A DNA stretch of 64,000 nt from Immundisolibacterales bacterium (GCA_026712715.1 JAPOPW010000060.1:1-64000); one strand, 5' to 3'; shown: positions 10,632 through 19,120, counted from the stretch's first letter. The notes: generated by a model from the letters alone, not told the origin. Made by a program: numbers and translations.

Positions 10632-10672
10632 TGCCCGCGCGGCGGCTCCGGCGTATCCTTTCCGTCCCGTTC

Positions 10673-10764
10673 GGAGAGGTACCGAAGCGGTCACAACGGC
10701 ACCGACTCGAAATCGGTTGGGGTCATCACGATCCACGTGGGTTCGAATCCCACCCTCTCCGCCA
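10673..10764 (+). tRNA. tRNA-Ser, anticodon CGA, CCA encoded
   Basis: A class II tRNA of 92 nt including CCA. The acceptor stem GGAGAGG pairs with CCTCTCC, the anticodon loop reads CTCGAAA (anticodon CGA, serine UCG codons), a long variable arm follows (about GGTTGGGGTCATCACGATCC) and the T arm is GTGGGTTCGAATCCCAC. The discriminator base is G and CCA is in the genome. Its last 14 nt are the left attachment core of the integrated element; because these bases are duplicated precisely, the tRNA is left intact. Confidence 0.97.
10751..10764 (+). repeat. Left attachment core (attL) in tRNA-Ser 3' end
   Basis: CACCCTCTCCGCCA comprises part of the T stem, the acceptor strand, discriminator and CCA of tRNA-Ser. 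An identical 14-mer occurs at 20909-20922. Flanking bases differ on both sides of the two copies, so the repeat is exactly 14 bp. Confidence 0.88.
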
Positions 10765-10818
10765 CTTGACTCGCGTAACTATCTGAATATACGAATAATC
10801 TCCGCCTTTCCCGCTTCG

Positions 10819-10844
10819 TGTCTCCCCGTGCGAATCCACGGACG
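10819..10844 (+). repeat. Left arm-type repeat of the element
   Basis: A 26-bp sequence beginning TGTCTCCCC and ending CCACGGACG, matching 22 of 26 bases at 20777-20802. The two copies lie in the same orientation just inside the two att cores (55 bp and 107 bp away), the arrangement of integrase arm-binding sites. Confidence 0.5.
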
Positions 10845-10882
10845 ACTAGAGACACCCTGAAGCGTGCGCGACGCGGTTAGGG

Positions 10883-11083
10883 TCAGTCGGCCATCTCGTC
10901 GATTGCCCGAAGCTCGCGCTCGAGGGCGAGGGCCTCGAGCTTCGCCTCGAGCCGGCGCCGGAGCTCGACCCGTGGATCGTTGCGCGGGGGCGCGGGCGGC
11001 CGTTCGCCTTCCGCCCGAACGAGGCTGATATCCGGCCCGCGCGGGCGCGGCTTCCTCGGGTCGTTCGGTATGCCTTGCGCCAC
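10883..11083 (-). CDS. Small phage-type protein of unknown function
   Basis: A 66-residue protein starting with GTG at 11083 just after the DUF2635 stop, and the last gene before the left end of the element. It has a Pro/Arg-rich N-terminus and a charged helix at the C-terminus (about residues 42-66, RRRLEAKLEALALERELRAI) that looks like an amphipathic or coiled-coil segment. GGAGGAAG lies 16-20 nt upstream. The family is not recognised; its place after head genes suggests a minor structural or assembly protein. Confidence 0.5.
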   Translation of the reverse strand: MAQGIPNDPRKPRPRGPDISLVRAEGERPPAPPRNDPRVELRRRLEAKLEALALERELRAIDEMAD

Positions 11084-11084
11084 G

Positions 11085-11264
11085 CTACCGGCGCCGCTTC
11101 CTCCGCACCCGTAGGGGGCGGCCTTCGATGATGCTCTGGTCGCGGAGTCGCCGTCTCCAGTAGCTGGTCCACGGCACGAGCTCGCCGGCCGGGTCCAAGT
11201 GTCGGCTCGCGTCCTCGAGACGAACGAGGAGCCCGGGCGCCGGGCGGACGAATCGCTTTTCCAT
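11085..11264 (-). CDS. DUF2635-like small phage protein
   Basis: A 59-residue protein with the pattern of DUF2635: it opens MEKRFVRPAPGLLVRLEDASR and has the core LVPWTSYWRRRLRDQSI followed by a basic tail. In Mu-like phages such proteins sit immediately before the tail sheath gene. Here no sheath gene follows, only a 66-residue ORF and the element end, so either the protein acts at the head-tail interface or the tail module has been lost. It starts inside the stop of the preceding gene (one-base overlap), indicating coupling. The assignment rests on motif resemblance read by eye. Confidence 0.6.
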   Translation of the reverse strand: MEKRFVRPAPGLLVRLEDASRHLDPAGELVPWTSYWRRRLRDQSIIEGRPLRVRRKRRR

Positions 11265-11866
11265 TACCAGTGCTCCGCTCTCGGTAGCGCGTTGCCGGCG
11301 GCCGCGGTGTCGAACCACACGATCCGCGCCCGGACCTCGGCGATCCGCCGGTCAAGCGCGTTCAGGTCCTGGAGCTCGTACTCGGTCCCGCTCGGGTCCT
11401 TGACGCGCGCGTGTCCGCTCGACACCTGCGCGAGCGCCACCCGCTGCGCCAGAAGGTGCTCGAGGAATTGCCGCTCCTGCGCCGCGATCGTCTCGGCGTC
11501 GGTGCTGTTCGGACTCGGCAGGCGGTAGCGGTCCATCGAGAGCAGGGAGGCGTCCAGCCGCTCCGCGGTCACCATCAGGACCTCGGGGTTGAACCCGTCG
11601 AAGATGCTGATCAACCCCTGCCACGCGACGAGCACCCCGGTTTGCGAAGGCTGCACCGTCGGGAGCAGGTGCGCGTGTTCGCTGGCAAGCGCGATATCGA
11701 TCCGCGACTGGTTGTTCAGGTTCCACCCGCTCACCTGTACCCACGTCGGCGCGGCGCCGGCCGCGGTGACGCGGCGCCACACGAAGAACCGGGCGGCCGC
11801 GGGGGGCGGAACCCACCGCACCATCTCGCCAAAGTTGACGCTATGCCGCATGGGGCAAACGTTCAT
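11264..11866 (-). CDS. Phage head-completion / connector-like protein (unassigned)
   Basis: A 200-residue protein starting at ATG 11866, preceded by GCGAGGAGC. The N-terminal 100 residues look beta-rich with aromatic patches (WVPPPAAARFFVWRRV, WQGLISIFDGFNP). The C-terminal 50 residues (VKDPSGTEYELQDLNALDRRIAEVRARI) resemble gpW-type head-completion proteins, in which a short beta hairpin is followed by a helix with LxxLxxRIxEL spacing. A fusion of a decoration or stopper domain to a gpW-like segment is therefore possible. It is located directly downstream of the terminase region, with a 26-bp overlap. Confidence 0.5.
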   Translation of the reverse strand: MNVCPMRHSVNFGEMVRWVPPPAAARFFVWRRVTAAGAAPTWVQVSGWNLNNQSRIDIALASEHAHLLPTVQPSQTGVLVAWQGLISIFDGFNPEVLMVTAERLDASLLSMDRYRLPSPNSTDAETIAAQERQFLEHLLAQRVALAQVSSGHARVKDPSGTEYELQDLNALDRRIAEVRARIVWFDTAAAGNALPRAEHW

Positions 11867-13690
11867 GCGCGCTCCTCGCTTGCTGGATGAGCTCGGCCTC
11901 GCCGAGCAGGAACGGGACGCCCAGGTGCGAGACGCACGCGAGGCTGTAGACGAGCAGGTCAAGCGGTTCGTTCGCCCGGCCGATCTTCTTCCATTGCAGC
12001 CGGGTCCGGCCGGTGCGCTTGTCCACCACCCTTTCGAGAGTCTCGCTGCAGATCCCTTCGAAGTGCTCCGGGCCATAGGCTGATTCGTCGTCGGGCCACG
12101 TCATAGGGCGAGGCTCAACCCCTGGCACGATTGCCGGAGCAGCGAGAAGACGCTGGCCTTGCCGGCGTTCGTACACACGAGCCCGAGCCCGTTGGGGCCG
12201 TAGTCGTGCAGGCTGTCTTGCGTCACCGACCGTCGCATCAGCACCCCGCCGAACCGCGAGGGCGGCAGTCCCTTGAGTGCCTGGTACCCCGGCCCCGCCG
12301 TGGTGACGAAGTCGGCCACCTGCTCGGTGAAGTGTCCGCCGGAGTCGATGCCCACCATTACCGGCCGGAGCATGCACCCGCTCGCGTGCGGGCGAGGGCC
12401 CTCCATCATCTGCGCGAGCTCGTCCCACGGGGCCGGCGTGCCGGGGTCGCCCGGGATTCGCCGGTACTCGAGCGCCCACCGTCGGAGGCGATACCACCGT
12501 CCTCCGTGCTAAAGCCCGTGATACCCGGGCGAGTCCCATCCGCGAATGCCGGTCACTTCGTCCTCGGACCGCTCGACCTCCTGGTGCCCCCACGCGCTCA
12601 CTTCGGCCTCGAGGCGATTGTCCTGCACGTCGACCGCGCCGATCAGCACGCACGCGCCATCAGGCACGCCCTCGTAGCTCTCGCGGCACGCGACGTCGAT
12701 CTGCTCCGGGGTCACCCCGCCGGCGGGCTCCGGTTTGAACGGCAGGGCGAGCCGGCCTTGCTGGAACGCGCGGATCTCGGCCATTGAGCTGGTCTGCTTC
12801 CGATGGTGGCTCGCCCGCTGCCACGCCCGGGCCACGGTGGCCAGCGTCTCGAAGGGCGAGAGGAAAGCATCGGCGTGATACCCCCTCGTCGCCGTCACCG
12901 CGGCCTTGCGGGTCGGGCGCCATGCACCGGCCCCGATCGCGCGCTTGAGCGCCACCGTGCCGACCTCGGCGCGGCAGCACGGGAAGAGATAGGAGGGCCT
13001 CGCGGTCGCCGTCTTCGGGAGCACCACGTTCGCCCACACGATCGGCGCCCGCTGGCCACAGGCAGGACACGGGACGAACCAGTGTCGCGCGTCGCTCTTC
13101 TCGAGCTCCGTCGTCGTGCGGCAGCTATCCTCCTCGCCGGTGGACGAAGCGGTGATGAGCCGACCCCGGCCACCGAAGGCGGCCATCCGGTCGACGAGCT
13201 CGAGAACGATGTCCCGGCCGAACGCGCGGAGCTCGTCGAGGATGACCACTTCGGCGGTCCGCATGAGGGTTGTGGTTCGCTGTCCTGCCGACAGGACCTC
13301 CAGACGCCCCCCACGTTCGTTTGTACGGCTATGAGGGGGGCGGGGCCGCTCCCAGGACGCGGCCACCTCACCGTCCCGGCACACGCGAGCCCAGGCACGA
13401 AGGCGGGTGCTCATGGCTCGCTTCAGGGCCTCGTCGGGTTCGTAGAAGAGCACCGACCGTCCGGCCGCGTAGTGACCAAGGGCCGCGACGAGGAGGCTCG
13501 CCGTCTTGCCGGACTGGATCGAACCCCGGACGGTCACCTGCTCGAGCGCCGGATCGTCCATCGCGTCGAGCACGTCCGCCCAGGCGGGGTTACCCGGGCG
13601 CCACCGCTTGCCGGCGCGAGGGCCGTCCGCAATGACGATGTTCGCTTCGGCCCAGGCGCGGAGCTTGCTTATACCACGACGGGCCACCAT
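11841..13690 (-). pseudogene. Terminase large subunit, GpA-type, interrupted by an amber codon and a frameshift
   Basis: Residues encoded from ATG 13690 read through the ATPase domain of a GpA-like terminase: Walker A GSIQSGKTASLL, Walker B VVILDELRAFGRD, ITASSTGEED and a Zn-type CPACG motif. A TAG at 12509-12511 ends this part after 393 residues. The same frame continues past TAG with homologous sequence (RWALEYRRIPGDP, then GIDSGGHFTEQV and LMRRSVTQDSLHDYGPNGLG) to a TGA at 12101. The nuclease-domain end (YGPEHFEGICSETLE, RANEPLDLLVYSLACVSHLG) is in another frame starting at ATG 12104, overlapping the stop as ATGA. One substitution plus one indel explains the arrangement; a split gene or an assembly error are alternatives. 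No small terminase subunit is seen. Confidence 0.8.
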
Positions 13691-14166
13691 CGGACCTCCA
13701 GGCCACCATCGCGCGCCCGCTTGGCGAGCTGCAACGTGGTGTCGCCGTAGGCAGCGCGATCGACGAGGGCCACCCCGCGGAGCTCGGCGGCCTTGATGAC
13801 GCGCCGGTCCGGCGAGGGCCACTCCTCGGCCTTGACGTACATCTCGACCGAGAGCCCGCGAAGGATCCGCCGGGCCACCTGGTCGCGCACGTCCTGCCGA
13901 TACTCCGGCACGTCGGCCCGCAGGGACAGGGCCGTCGCGGAGTCGGTGAGCGTGAGCCCGCCGCCGTCGGTCCGCGCGATCAGATCCTCCCGGACGTGCA
14001 TCCGGTTCAGGACAACATCATCGAACCGGAACGCCCCGGGCTCCACCGTCTCGCGGAACGCGCCCGCGATGTCGGCCTCGGCGCCGTAGGGCATGGCGAC
14101 GCCACGGACCACCGCGCCCTTCTCCTCGGCCCGGACCTCGGCGAATCGGTACTCAATCCCGCCCAT
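13669..14166 (-). CDS. Prohead protease, HK97 (U35) family
   Basis: A 165-residue protein. After EYRFAEVRAEEKGAVVRGVAMPYGAEA it shows FRETVEPGAF, a conserved His in RMHVRED and the Ser-containing RRILRGLSVEMYVK, the His and Ser positions of HK97-family prohead proteases, followed by VIKAAELRGVALVDRAAYGDT. It cleaves the scaffold-like N-terminus of the capsid protein during head maturation. The start ATG 14166 overlaps the end of the 44-codon ORF, and its own 3' end overlaps the terminase start by 22 bp. Unlike most HK97-type clusters, it lies after the capsid gene rather than before it. Confidence 0.85.
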   Translation of the reverse strand: MGGIEYRFAEVRAEEKGAVVRGVAMPYGAEADIAGAFRETVEPGAFRFDDVVLNRMHVREDLIARTDGGGLTLTDSATALSLRADVPEYRQDVRDQVARRILRGLSVEMYVKAEEWPSPDRRVIKAAELRGVALVDRAAYGDTTLQLAKRARDGGLEVRWWPVVV

Positions 14167-14287
14167 CGTCCTCGCCCTCCTCGCGAGGCGGCACGATGAC
14201 CCGCTCGGGCCAGTCGGGCCGCTTCTCGACCGGCGGCCAGTCGGGACGAATCTCGACCGGCCGCTGCTTCTCGCGATCCGCACTCAT
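14153..14287 (-). CDS. 44-residue ORF between capsid and protease genes
   Basis: The frame starts with ATG overlapping the capsid stop (ATGA) and ends in TGA overlapping the protease start, so it is translationally coupled on both sides. The product is acidic/basic and Pro/Trp-rich, with an internal near-repeat (RPDWPPVEK and RPDWPERV). It is probably a real small protein, perhaps a scaffold fragment or decoration peptide; it has no recognised family. Confidence 0.5.
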   Translation of the reverse strand: MSADREKQRPVEIRPDWPPVEKRPDWPERVIVPPREEGEDDGRD

Positions 14288-15537
14288 GCGAGCTGAAACG
14301 CCACCCGGGAGAACCCATCCGCGCGCGTGATTTTGAAGTCGGAGAGCAGCACCGCGGTGATGCTGATCCACCCCTGCTTTCGGTTCGTCGCCGAAACCTC
14401 GTCGACGATCAGCGTCACCCCGCCCCACATGGGGCAAAGCGCATTCGTGCCGGCGCCCCGACGGGCGAGGATGCCCTCCTGATCGTTGGTCTGCGGCGCC
14501 GGAATGTTCGCGCTCGCCATGAACCCGGAGAGCATCCGCGAGTAGGTCATGGCAGCGACCTCGCCGGACCCGGTGTTGATGAGCCCGACGAGCTTCCGGT
14601 AGGTGTCGTCTCCGACCACCATCGAGCACTCGCCCAGGTTGCCGGCGTACATGCCGTCGACGCCCCGCGCGAGCTCCGCGAGGGCGAGCTCATAGCTGAC
14701 CTCGGTAGAGGGCGCGGTGAGGGCCGGGAGCCCGCCGTTCGCGGCCGTCGCGAGGAACCCGCCGAAGTTGGGGGCGGTCCCGTTGCCGGCCAGCACCTGC
14801 GCGTCGACCCGATCGGCCACCGCCATCGAAAGGTCGGACCGGAGCACCTCCTCCAGACCCATCATGCGGGCCTTGTCTTCGCGCCGCATGAGGTACTCGA
14901 ACTGAATCCGCGTCGGCGAGAACGTCACCGCGGTCAGGGTCCCGGCCGCGGCGTCGCCGACCGATGCGCCCTTCGCGACGTTGCTCGCTGCCTGCGACCC
15001 GGAGAGCACCGGGACGTTCACGTCGCCGACCGGCACGGACGGCATTTCGACGCCCAGGGTTGCGGTAGCCGAGCGGGCGAAGACGCGCCCGAGCGGGGTC
15101 CGCTGGTTGTCCTGCGTGGTGCCGGGCGCCGGGGTCACCGCGTCGACGCGATGTTCTACACCGCGATCCGCCCGGGCTCGCGGGGCGATGAGCTCCCACG
15201 GGAGTTCTGCACCCGAGAGTCCGCGGTGACGCTGAATCTCGGCCTCGGCGCCGGAGAGCTCGGCCCCCTGGATCAGCGCATGGACCGCGTTCCGGCATTC
15301 GGCCCGGCCCTCCAGGGCGCGGAATTCGCGCTCCTCGGCGGTGAGCCCGTCGCCGCCGCGGTGCTCGTCACCGGCGGCCGCTTCGGCCTCCAGGGCCGCG
15401 CGCCGCTCGGTCTGCACGGTGTCGAGCTCGGCGAGGAGCTCTCGCCGCTTGGCGAGATTCGCCTCGTTCGCCTCGAGCCCGTTGATCTGCTGCTGGAGCT
15501 CGATTGCGCGGAGCTCGAGTTTGGTGGACTTTTTCAC
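14284..15537 (-). CDS. Major capsid protein, HK97 fold
   Basis: A 417-residue capsid protein starting with GTG at 15537 that overlaps the portal stop by 4 bp. Residues 1-60 are a coiled-coil delta/scaffold-like domain (LELRAIELQQQINGLEANEANL), cleaved in HK97-type heads. The mature part shows the phage major-capsid pattern: SVPVGDVNVPVLSG, FSPTRIQFEYLMRREDKARM, LAGNGTAPNFGGFLATA, a SMVVGDDTYRKLVGL segment and a C-terminal ITAVLLSDFKITRADGFSRV strand. It follows the portal gene and comes before the protease gene. HK97 capsid proteins of similar length (about 400) support a full-length gene. Confidence 0.9.
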   Translation of the reverse strand: MKKSTKLELRAIELQQQINGLEANEANLAKRRELLAELDTVQTERRAALEAEAAAGDEHRGGDGLTAEEREFRALEGRAECRNAVHALIQGAELSGAEAEIQRHRGLSGAELPWELIAPRARADRGVEHRVDAVTPAPGTTQDNQRTPLGRVFARSATATLGVEMPSVPVGDVNVPVLSGSQAASNVAKGASVGDAAAGTLTAVTFSPTRIQFEYLMRREDKARMMGLEEVLRSDLSMAVADRVDAQVLAGNGTAPNFGGFLATAANGGLPALTAPSTEVSYELALAELARGVDGMYAGNLGECSMVVGDDTYRKLVGLINTGSGEVAAMTYSRMLSGFMASANIPAPQTNDQEGILARRGAGTNALCPMWGGVTLIVDEVSATNRKQGWISITAVLLSDFKITRADGFSRVAFQLA

Positions 15538-16805
15538 TGGCTATCGCCTCCGTCGTTCGGGGCCGGTGCGGCCGCCGGTAGTTCGTCACCCTGGAGCAGC
15601 GCAACTGCCTGCTCCGGTGTCAGGACGCCCGCCTTGACGAGCGCCGCGAGGGCCTTCGCCTCGGATTCGGGTTGCGGGGGTTCGCGCTTCGGCCCAGGCC
15701 ACGACGGGCGCCGGAGCATGGCCAGCGTGTCGCGATTCATCCTCGGCAGGCCACCGTCCGCGAACGCATCGGACACCATCGCCAGCCACTTCGGCAGCCG
15801 ATAGGCGCGATGCCACCACAGGCGCCGGCGTGCGTACTCGCGGTCGGCGTCCTGCCATGCCATGCGCAGATTCGAGAACGATCCGGTGCTGTAGTCGGAG
15901 CGGAGCTCGGCGAGAGGCAGGTTGAGCGCCGCCGCCGCGTCCGCCGCGAGCTCGGCCTCGTACTTCCGCGCGGTCTCGTCGGGTCCTGCCTGGATGCGGG
16001 CGATCGCCTCGTTCATCCGCAGGTACGGGACGCTGCCGATGCCCGTCGACGTGATCGGCTCGGCGCCGGCCGGGTTGTCTCGGTCGGGTTGCGCGATCAC
16101 GCCCGAGCGCCCGGCCGGCGCCGCCGCGATGCGGTCCGGCGTCGTGTTGGTGATAACGGCGGTGATCTTCGCCATCGCGCCCAGGCCATGCCCGGCAGCG
16201 ATCCGGATGTTCGCGAGGGCGGTCGCGTAGGGAAGGGCCGGGCCTATCCACGGCACCGCGCGCTCCTCGCCATCGTGGCGGTCGCCCAGGTACCACACGT
16301 CGCGCCGCTGGCTCGCAGACTTGCCGATCCGGTAGCCGACCACCTGGCTCCCCCACTCGGGGCCGGTCAGGACGGGCTCGAATCCATCGGCCGGGATGAC
16401 GGTCCCGTCCGGGATGATGAGTAGCTCGCCGTCGACGATGAGGCGACGCAAGAGCTCGCGCTCGGTCTCGGGGTTGCACCGCTCGACCCACAGGTCCGCC
16501 GCGGCCTCCGCGACCTTCTCAGGCACGCCCTCGGGGAACGTCGGCCGCTCGGGCTCGCCGGTCAGGACGCCCCCGATCATGCAACGCTGGTAGGCGACGA
16601 GGAGCGGAGAGATTCGCGAGAGGCGCCGGGACTCGACGATCAACGCCCCCAGGCCGCCCGGGGTCGACAAGGTGCTGGCCAAGACGGCCGGGCTCACCTG
16701 CCACGAGTAGGTGCTCGCCCCGAAGGCGTAGAACTGGCTGAAGAGGGCGCCGACGTCGATGTCGGCCGCCCGAGATTCGGTCTGCCTGTTTCGGAATGGC
16801 CACAT
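15534..16805 (-). CDS. Phage portal protein, lambda-type
   Basis: A 423-residue portal. After MWPFRNRQTESRAAD it has YSWQVSPAVLASTL, a wing region with DGELLIIPDG and the stem-proximal LAELRSDYSTGSFSNLRMAWQDADREYARRR, which is the lambda/B-type portal signature, then WWHRAYRLPKWLAMV. The portal forms the dodecameric channel for DNA entry. The C-terminus (residues 365-423) is Pro/Ala-rich with a short GVLTPEQAVALLQG helix. It is the first morphogenesis gene of the element; in related phages the terminase would precede it. Confidence 0.88.
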   Translation of the reverse strand: MWPFRNRQTESRAADIDVGALFSQFYAFGASTYSWQVSPAVLASTLSTPGGLGALIVESRRLSRISPLLVAYQRCMIGGVLTGEPERPTFPEGVPEKVAEAAADLWVERCNPETERELLRRLIVDGELLIIPDGTVIPADGFEPVLTGPEWGSQVVGYRIGKSASQRRDVWYLGDRHDGEERAVPWIGPALPYATALANIRIAAGHGLGAMAKITAVITNTTPDRIAAAPAGRSGVIAQPDRDNPAGAEPITSTGIGSVPYLRMNEAIARIQAGPDETARKYEAELAADAAAALNLPLAELRSDYSTGSFSNLRMAWQDADREYARRRLWWHRAYRLPKWLAMVSDAFADGGLPRMNRDTLAMLRRPSWPGPKREPPQPESEAKALAALVKAGVLTPEQAVALLQGDELPAAAPAPNDGGDSQ

Positions 16806-16932
16806 GGGGCGCGAATGTGCGCCATCTGTTGACTTTTATCAACACATGGTGGGGAATCGAAACAGAGCTACAAACCGCGCGATGTGGCGGAACCCCGGCG
16901 CAGCGCCCTCCGGGACAGGACCCGCGTTCACG

Positions 16933-17166
16933 TCATTGGGTTTGTTCCCCGTCGAGGCGTAGGGATTGCAGTCTGTGGTGAGTGTCCAGCCATGCCATAC
17001 CGGCCGCAAGAAGTGCGTGCAATGGACTCGAAGGCTCAGGGCCATCCTGTACTCGAATGGCTTGGCTGAAGGCGGTTGCCACCTGCATGAGCAGGCGCAT
17101 TTCGCGTTGGTCGAGCTCCACGACTCGGCCGTCCTCTTCGGTCATCGTTACTTTCGCCTCAGCCAT
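16933..17166 (-). CDS. Hypothetical 77-residue protein of the element
   Basis: The frame starts with ATG 17166 within the 3' end of the preceding gene (8-bp overlap). The product MAEAKVTMTEEDGRVV... is mostly helical and acidic, with a central QREMRLLMQVATAFSQAI segment. It sits where a small terminase or scaffold gene might be expected, but no terminase small-subunit HTH is recognisable. Function unknown. Confidence 0.5.
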   Translation of the reverse strand: MAEAKVTMTEEDGRVVELDQREMRLLMQVATAFSQAIRVQDGPEPSSPLHALLAAGMAWLDTHHRLQSLRLDGEQTQ

Positions 17167-17620
17167 TGGTCTTCGCCACGCCGGACCTGTACTCACCGCA
17201 CCACGCCTCCTCGGCCGTGGCGGGGAACTTCGTCTTCCCGTCGTTCAGGACGCGGGGCGGGTGGCGCCGGCACTCCCCCCCGGCGAGCGGCTGCCGTCGC
17301 GTTTTGTCGTAGCCTCGTCGCCAGAACGTGCACGTCTTGCATTGCGCCATGGTGTCGTCTCCTTGGGTTGTGGTGGTGGTCGTGGTCGGTTGTCGGTCGT
17401 CCTCCAGGTTGAGCCCGTCGGGCAGTATGAGCCAGTAGCCATTCGCCCACGGGGGGCGCTTGAGCCAGCAGTGCTGCACTCGGTGAATCCGCCGCTCGCC
17501 GGGCTCGGCGCCGTGGCGGTGTCGGTGGCCGCAGTAGGGGCAGCGGATCTCCCACCGCTCGAATTCGCTGGTTGGTCCGGTGAGCGGGCGATACCAGTCC
17601 CGCTTGCGCTTGAGCACCAC
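17159..17620 (-). CDS. Zn-finger-like protein of the element, with a possible internal start
   Basis: A continuous 153-codon frame from GTG 17620. The first half has a CPYCGHRHRHG knuckle and the string RVQHCWLKRPPWANGYWLI. A run of Thr codons follows, then a perfect ribosome-binding sequence AAGGAG nine bases before an in-frame ATG at 17350, which begins MAQCKTCTFWRRGYDK. The second half has CxxC, ECRRHPPRVL and CGEYRSG and resembles small Cys-rich phage proteins of about 60 residues. Two products from one frame, or two fused genes, are possible. No known family. Confidence 0.55.
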   Translation of the reverse strand: MVLKRKRDWYRPLTGPTSEFERWEIRCPYCGHRHRHGAEPGERRIHRVQHCWLKRPPWANGYWLILPDGLNLEDDRQPTTTTTTTQGDDTMAQCKTCTFWRRGYDKTRRQPLAGGECRRHPPRVLNDGKTKFPATAEEAWCGEYRSGVAKTNG

Positions 17621-17699
17621 GGCCTCGGGAGCGGGGCGAGCGCTACCGGACGGAGGAGGGGCCCTTTAGGGGCCCCCTCCCTCCCGACCCGTTCGCGGC

Positions 17700-18845
17700 T
17701 CACGACTGCCCCCCCGAGTCGGCCACCTGGAACCCGACGAACCGATGACCTCGGTACGCTTCGCATAGCCGGATCTCCCATCGGCTCGGGCCGAAGTTGG
17801 ACTTGACGCATGCCAGGTCCCGCTCGCGCGGGTTGACCGGGGTCCCCTTCTTCGCGCCGACGGGTCGGCGAAGGTGCAGCACGGCCCGGGCCGCGTCGTG
17901 GTAGGTCCCGCTTCCGGCAACGGAGCCAGCGGGGTCGGAGTAGGTCGGGTCACTCCGCGCCGCCTTCGTGTCGTGCGAGACGATGAGAACCGACGTGCCG
18001 GCCGCTTGCGCCCGCTCGGCGAGCGCGGTCATGAACGCGCGGGCGAGGGCCGCGTCGTTCTGGTTGAACGCGGCGGCCGCGGTGAGCGGATCGAGCACGA
18101 CGAATGCGGGGTGCACGCGCTCGACGGCATGCCACAGCCGCGCCCATCCGGGGCCGGGCTCGCCAGTCCCGGATCGCAAATCGGCCGTCACCCACAGGGG
18201 TTCGGGCGACGGCCAGATCATGAGCTCGTCGTGCACCGGCCCGCCCGCGATCTGCGAGGCGCGCGCGTAGAGGGTCGGCGGGCCGTCCTGGTAGCTCACG
18301 ATGACCACCGGCCCGCCCCTGGTCCGGAGTCCGCACGTCGCCCCCCCGCCCCGCGCCGATTCGAGCGCGAGGGCGAGCACGAGCGTGGTCTTGCCGAGTC
18401 CGCCCATGCTCGAGAACAGGCTTACGGTTCCCTCGGAGAGCACCGGGACGGCGGGGTTGAGCTCGTTCACCCCGGGCTCGTCCCGCCAGATAACGGGGGG
18501 CGGGGGGCGCGTGTCGGCGAAGTCGGAGAGCGGGACGAGCACCGGCACCGCGTGCGCGAGGGACTCGGCGGTAACCCCGGCCTCGGCGAGATACTGATGC
18601 GCGTGCCAGTCGGTCCGCGCTTCGTCCGCGACGACGCGATCGGCCGCGCGGAGCACGTCGTCGAAGACGTCGGCCGTGGTCTCGTCAAGGCCCGTCAGCC
18701 ACGCGTCATGCTCGCGCCCGAGACGCACGTCCGCCAGTTGCAGCTCGCGAGCGACCGCGCCGAGCATCTTGGGGTCGCGGTGCTCGGCTACGCGCTCGAG
18801 GAGCGTGGCGAGCGGTTCCGCCGCGTCAGCGGTGGTATGATTCAT
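17700..18845 (-). CDS. RepA-like hexameric replicative ATPase (AAA_25)
   Basis: A 381-residue RecA-fold ATPase. A helical N-terminus (1-130) is followed by LSEGTVSLFSSMGGLGKTTL with Walker A (146-154), VVIVSYQDGPP (180-190), Walker B AFVVLDPLTAAAAF (247-260), a sensor VLIVSHDTKAAR and a SGTYHDAARAVLHLRR segment. This matches RepA helicases of plasmid RSF1010 type and the AAA_25 replication proteins of islands and satellites, so it likely drives replication of the element after excision. It is located between the AlpA-like regulator and the structural genes, as in phage satellites. Confidence 0.82.
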   Translation of the reverse strand: MNHTTADAAEPLATLLERVAEHRDPKMLGAVARELQLADVRLGREHDAWLTGLDETTADVFDDVLRAADRVVADEARTDWHAHQYLAEAGVTAESLAHAVPVLVPLSDFADTRPPPPVIWRDEPGVNELNPAVPVLSEGTVSLFSSMGGLGKTTLVLALALESARGGGATCGLRTRGGPVVIVSYQDGPPTLYARASQIAGGPVHDELMIWPSPEPLWVTADLRSGTGEPGPGWARLWHAVERVHPAFVVLDPLTAAAAFNQNDAALARAFMTALAERAQAAGTSVLIVSHDTKAARSDPTYSDPAGSVAGSGTYHDAARAVLHLRRPVGAKKGTPVNPRERDLACVKSNFGPSRWEIRLCEAYRGHRFVGFQVADSGGQS

Positions 18846-18922
18846 ACCGTCGAATCCCAGGCATCGGAATCGGCGCCTCGTCCAGCCCGCCCGGCCTCGT
18901 CACCCGGGCGGGCTTTTTCGTT

Positions 18923-19120
18923 TCAGGCGGCGCGCTTGGCGCTTTCGCCCTCGATCCAGGCGGCGACTTCATCAGTGCTCCACCGCGGCGACTTCATGCC
19001 GCCCGGATAGGTCGGCGCCGGGAAGCGCCCGGCCTTCAGCAGCCGATACAGGCTCGGGCGCGAGATATCGAGTCGCCGGCAGACTTCTCCGACACCAATC
19101 AGGGAAAGCTCATGTTCCAT
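18923..19120 (-). CDS. AlpA-like excisionase/transcriptional activator
   Basis: A 65-residue winged-helix/MerR-like protein: IGVGEVCRRLDISRPSLYRLLKAGRFPAPTYPGG followed by SPRWSTDEVAAWIEG, the canonical AlpA/phage-regulator pattern. Such proteins serve as excisionase and as the master activator of satellite genes, including PICIs of Gram-negative hosts. The start at ATG 19120 gives MEHELSLIG. It lies between integrase-side genes and the RepA-like gene. No CI-like repressor is seen nearby. Confidence 0.85.
   Translation of the reverse strand: MEHELSLIGVGEVCRRLDISRPSLYRLLKAGRFPAPTYPGGMKSPRWSTDEVAAWIEGESAKRAA

Noticed and set aside
12101-12409. 102-residue ORF as an independent phage gene
   Set aside because: It continues the terminase reading frame beyond the amber codon and is best explained as part of the disrupted terminase.
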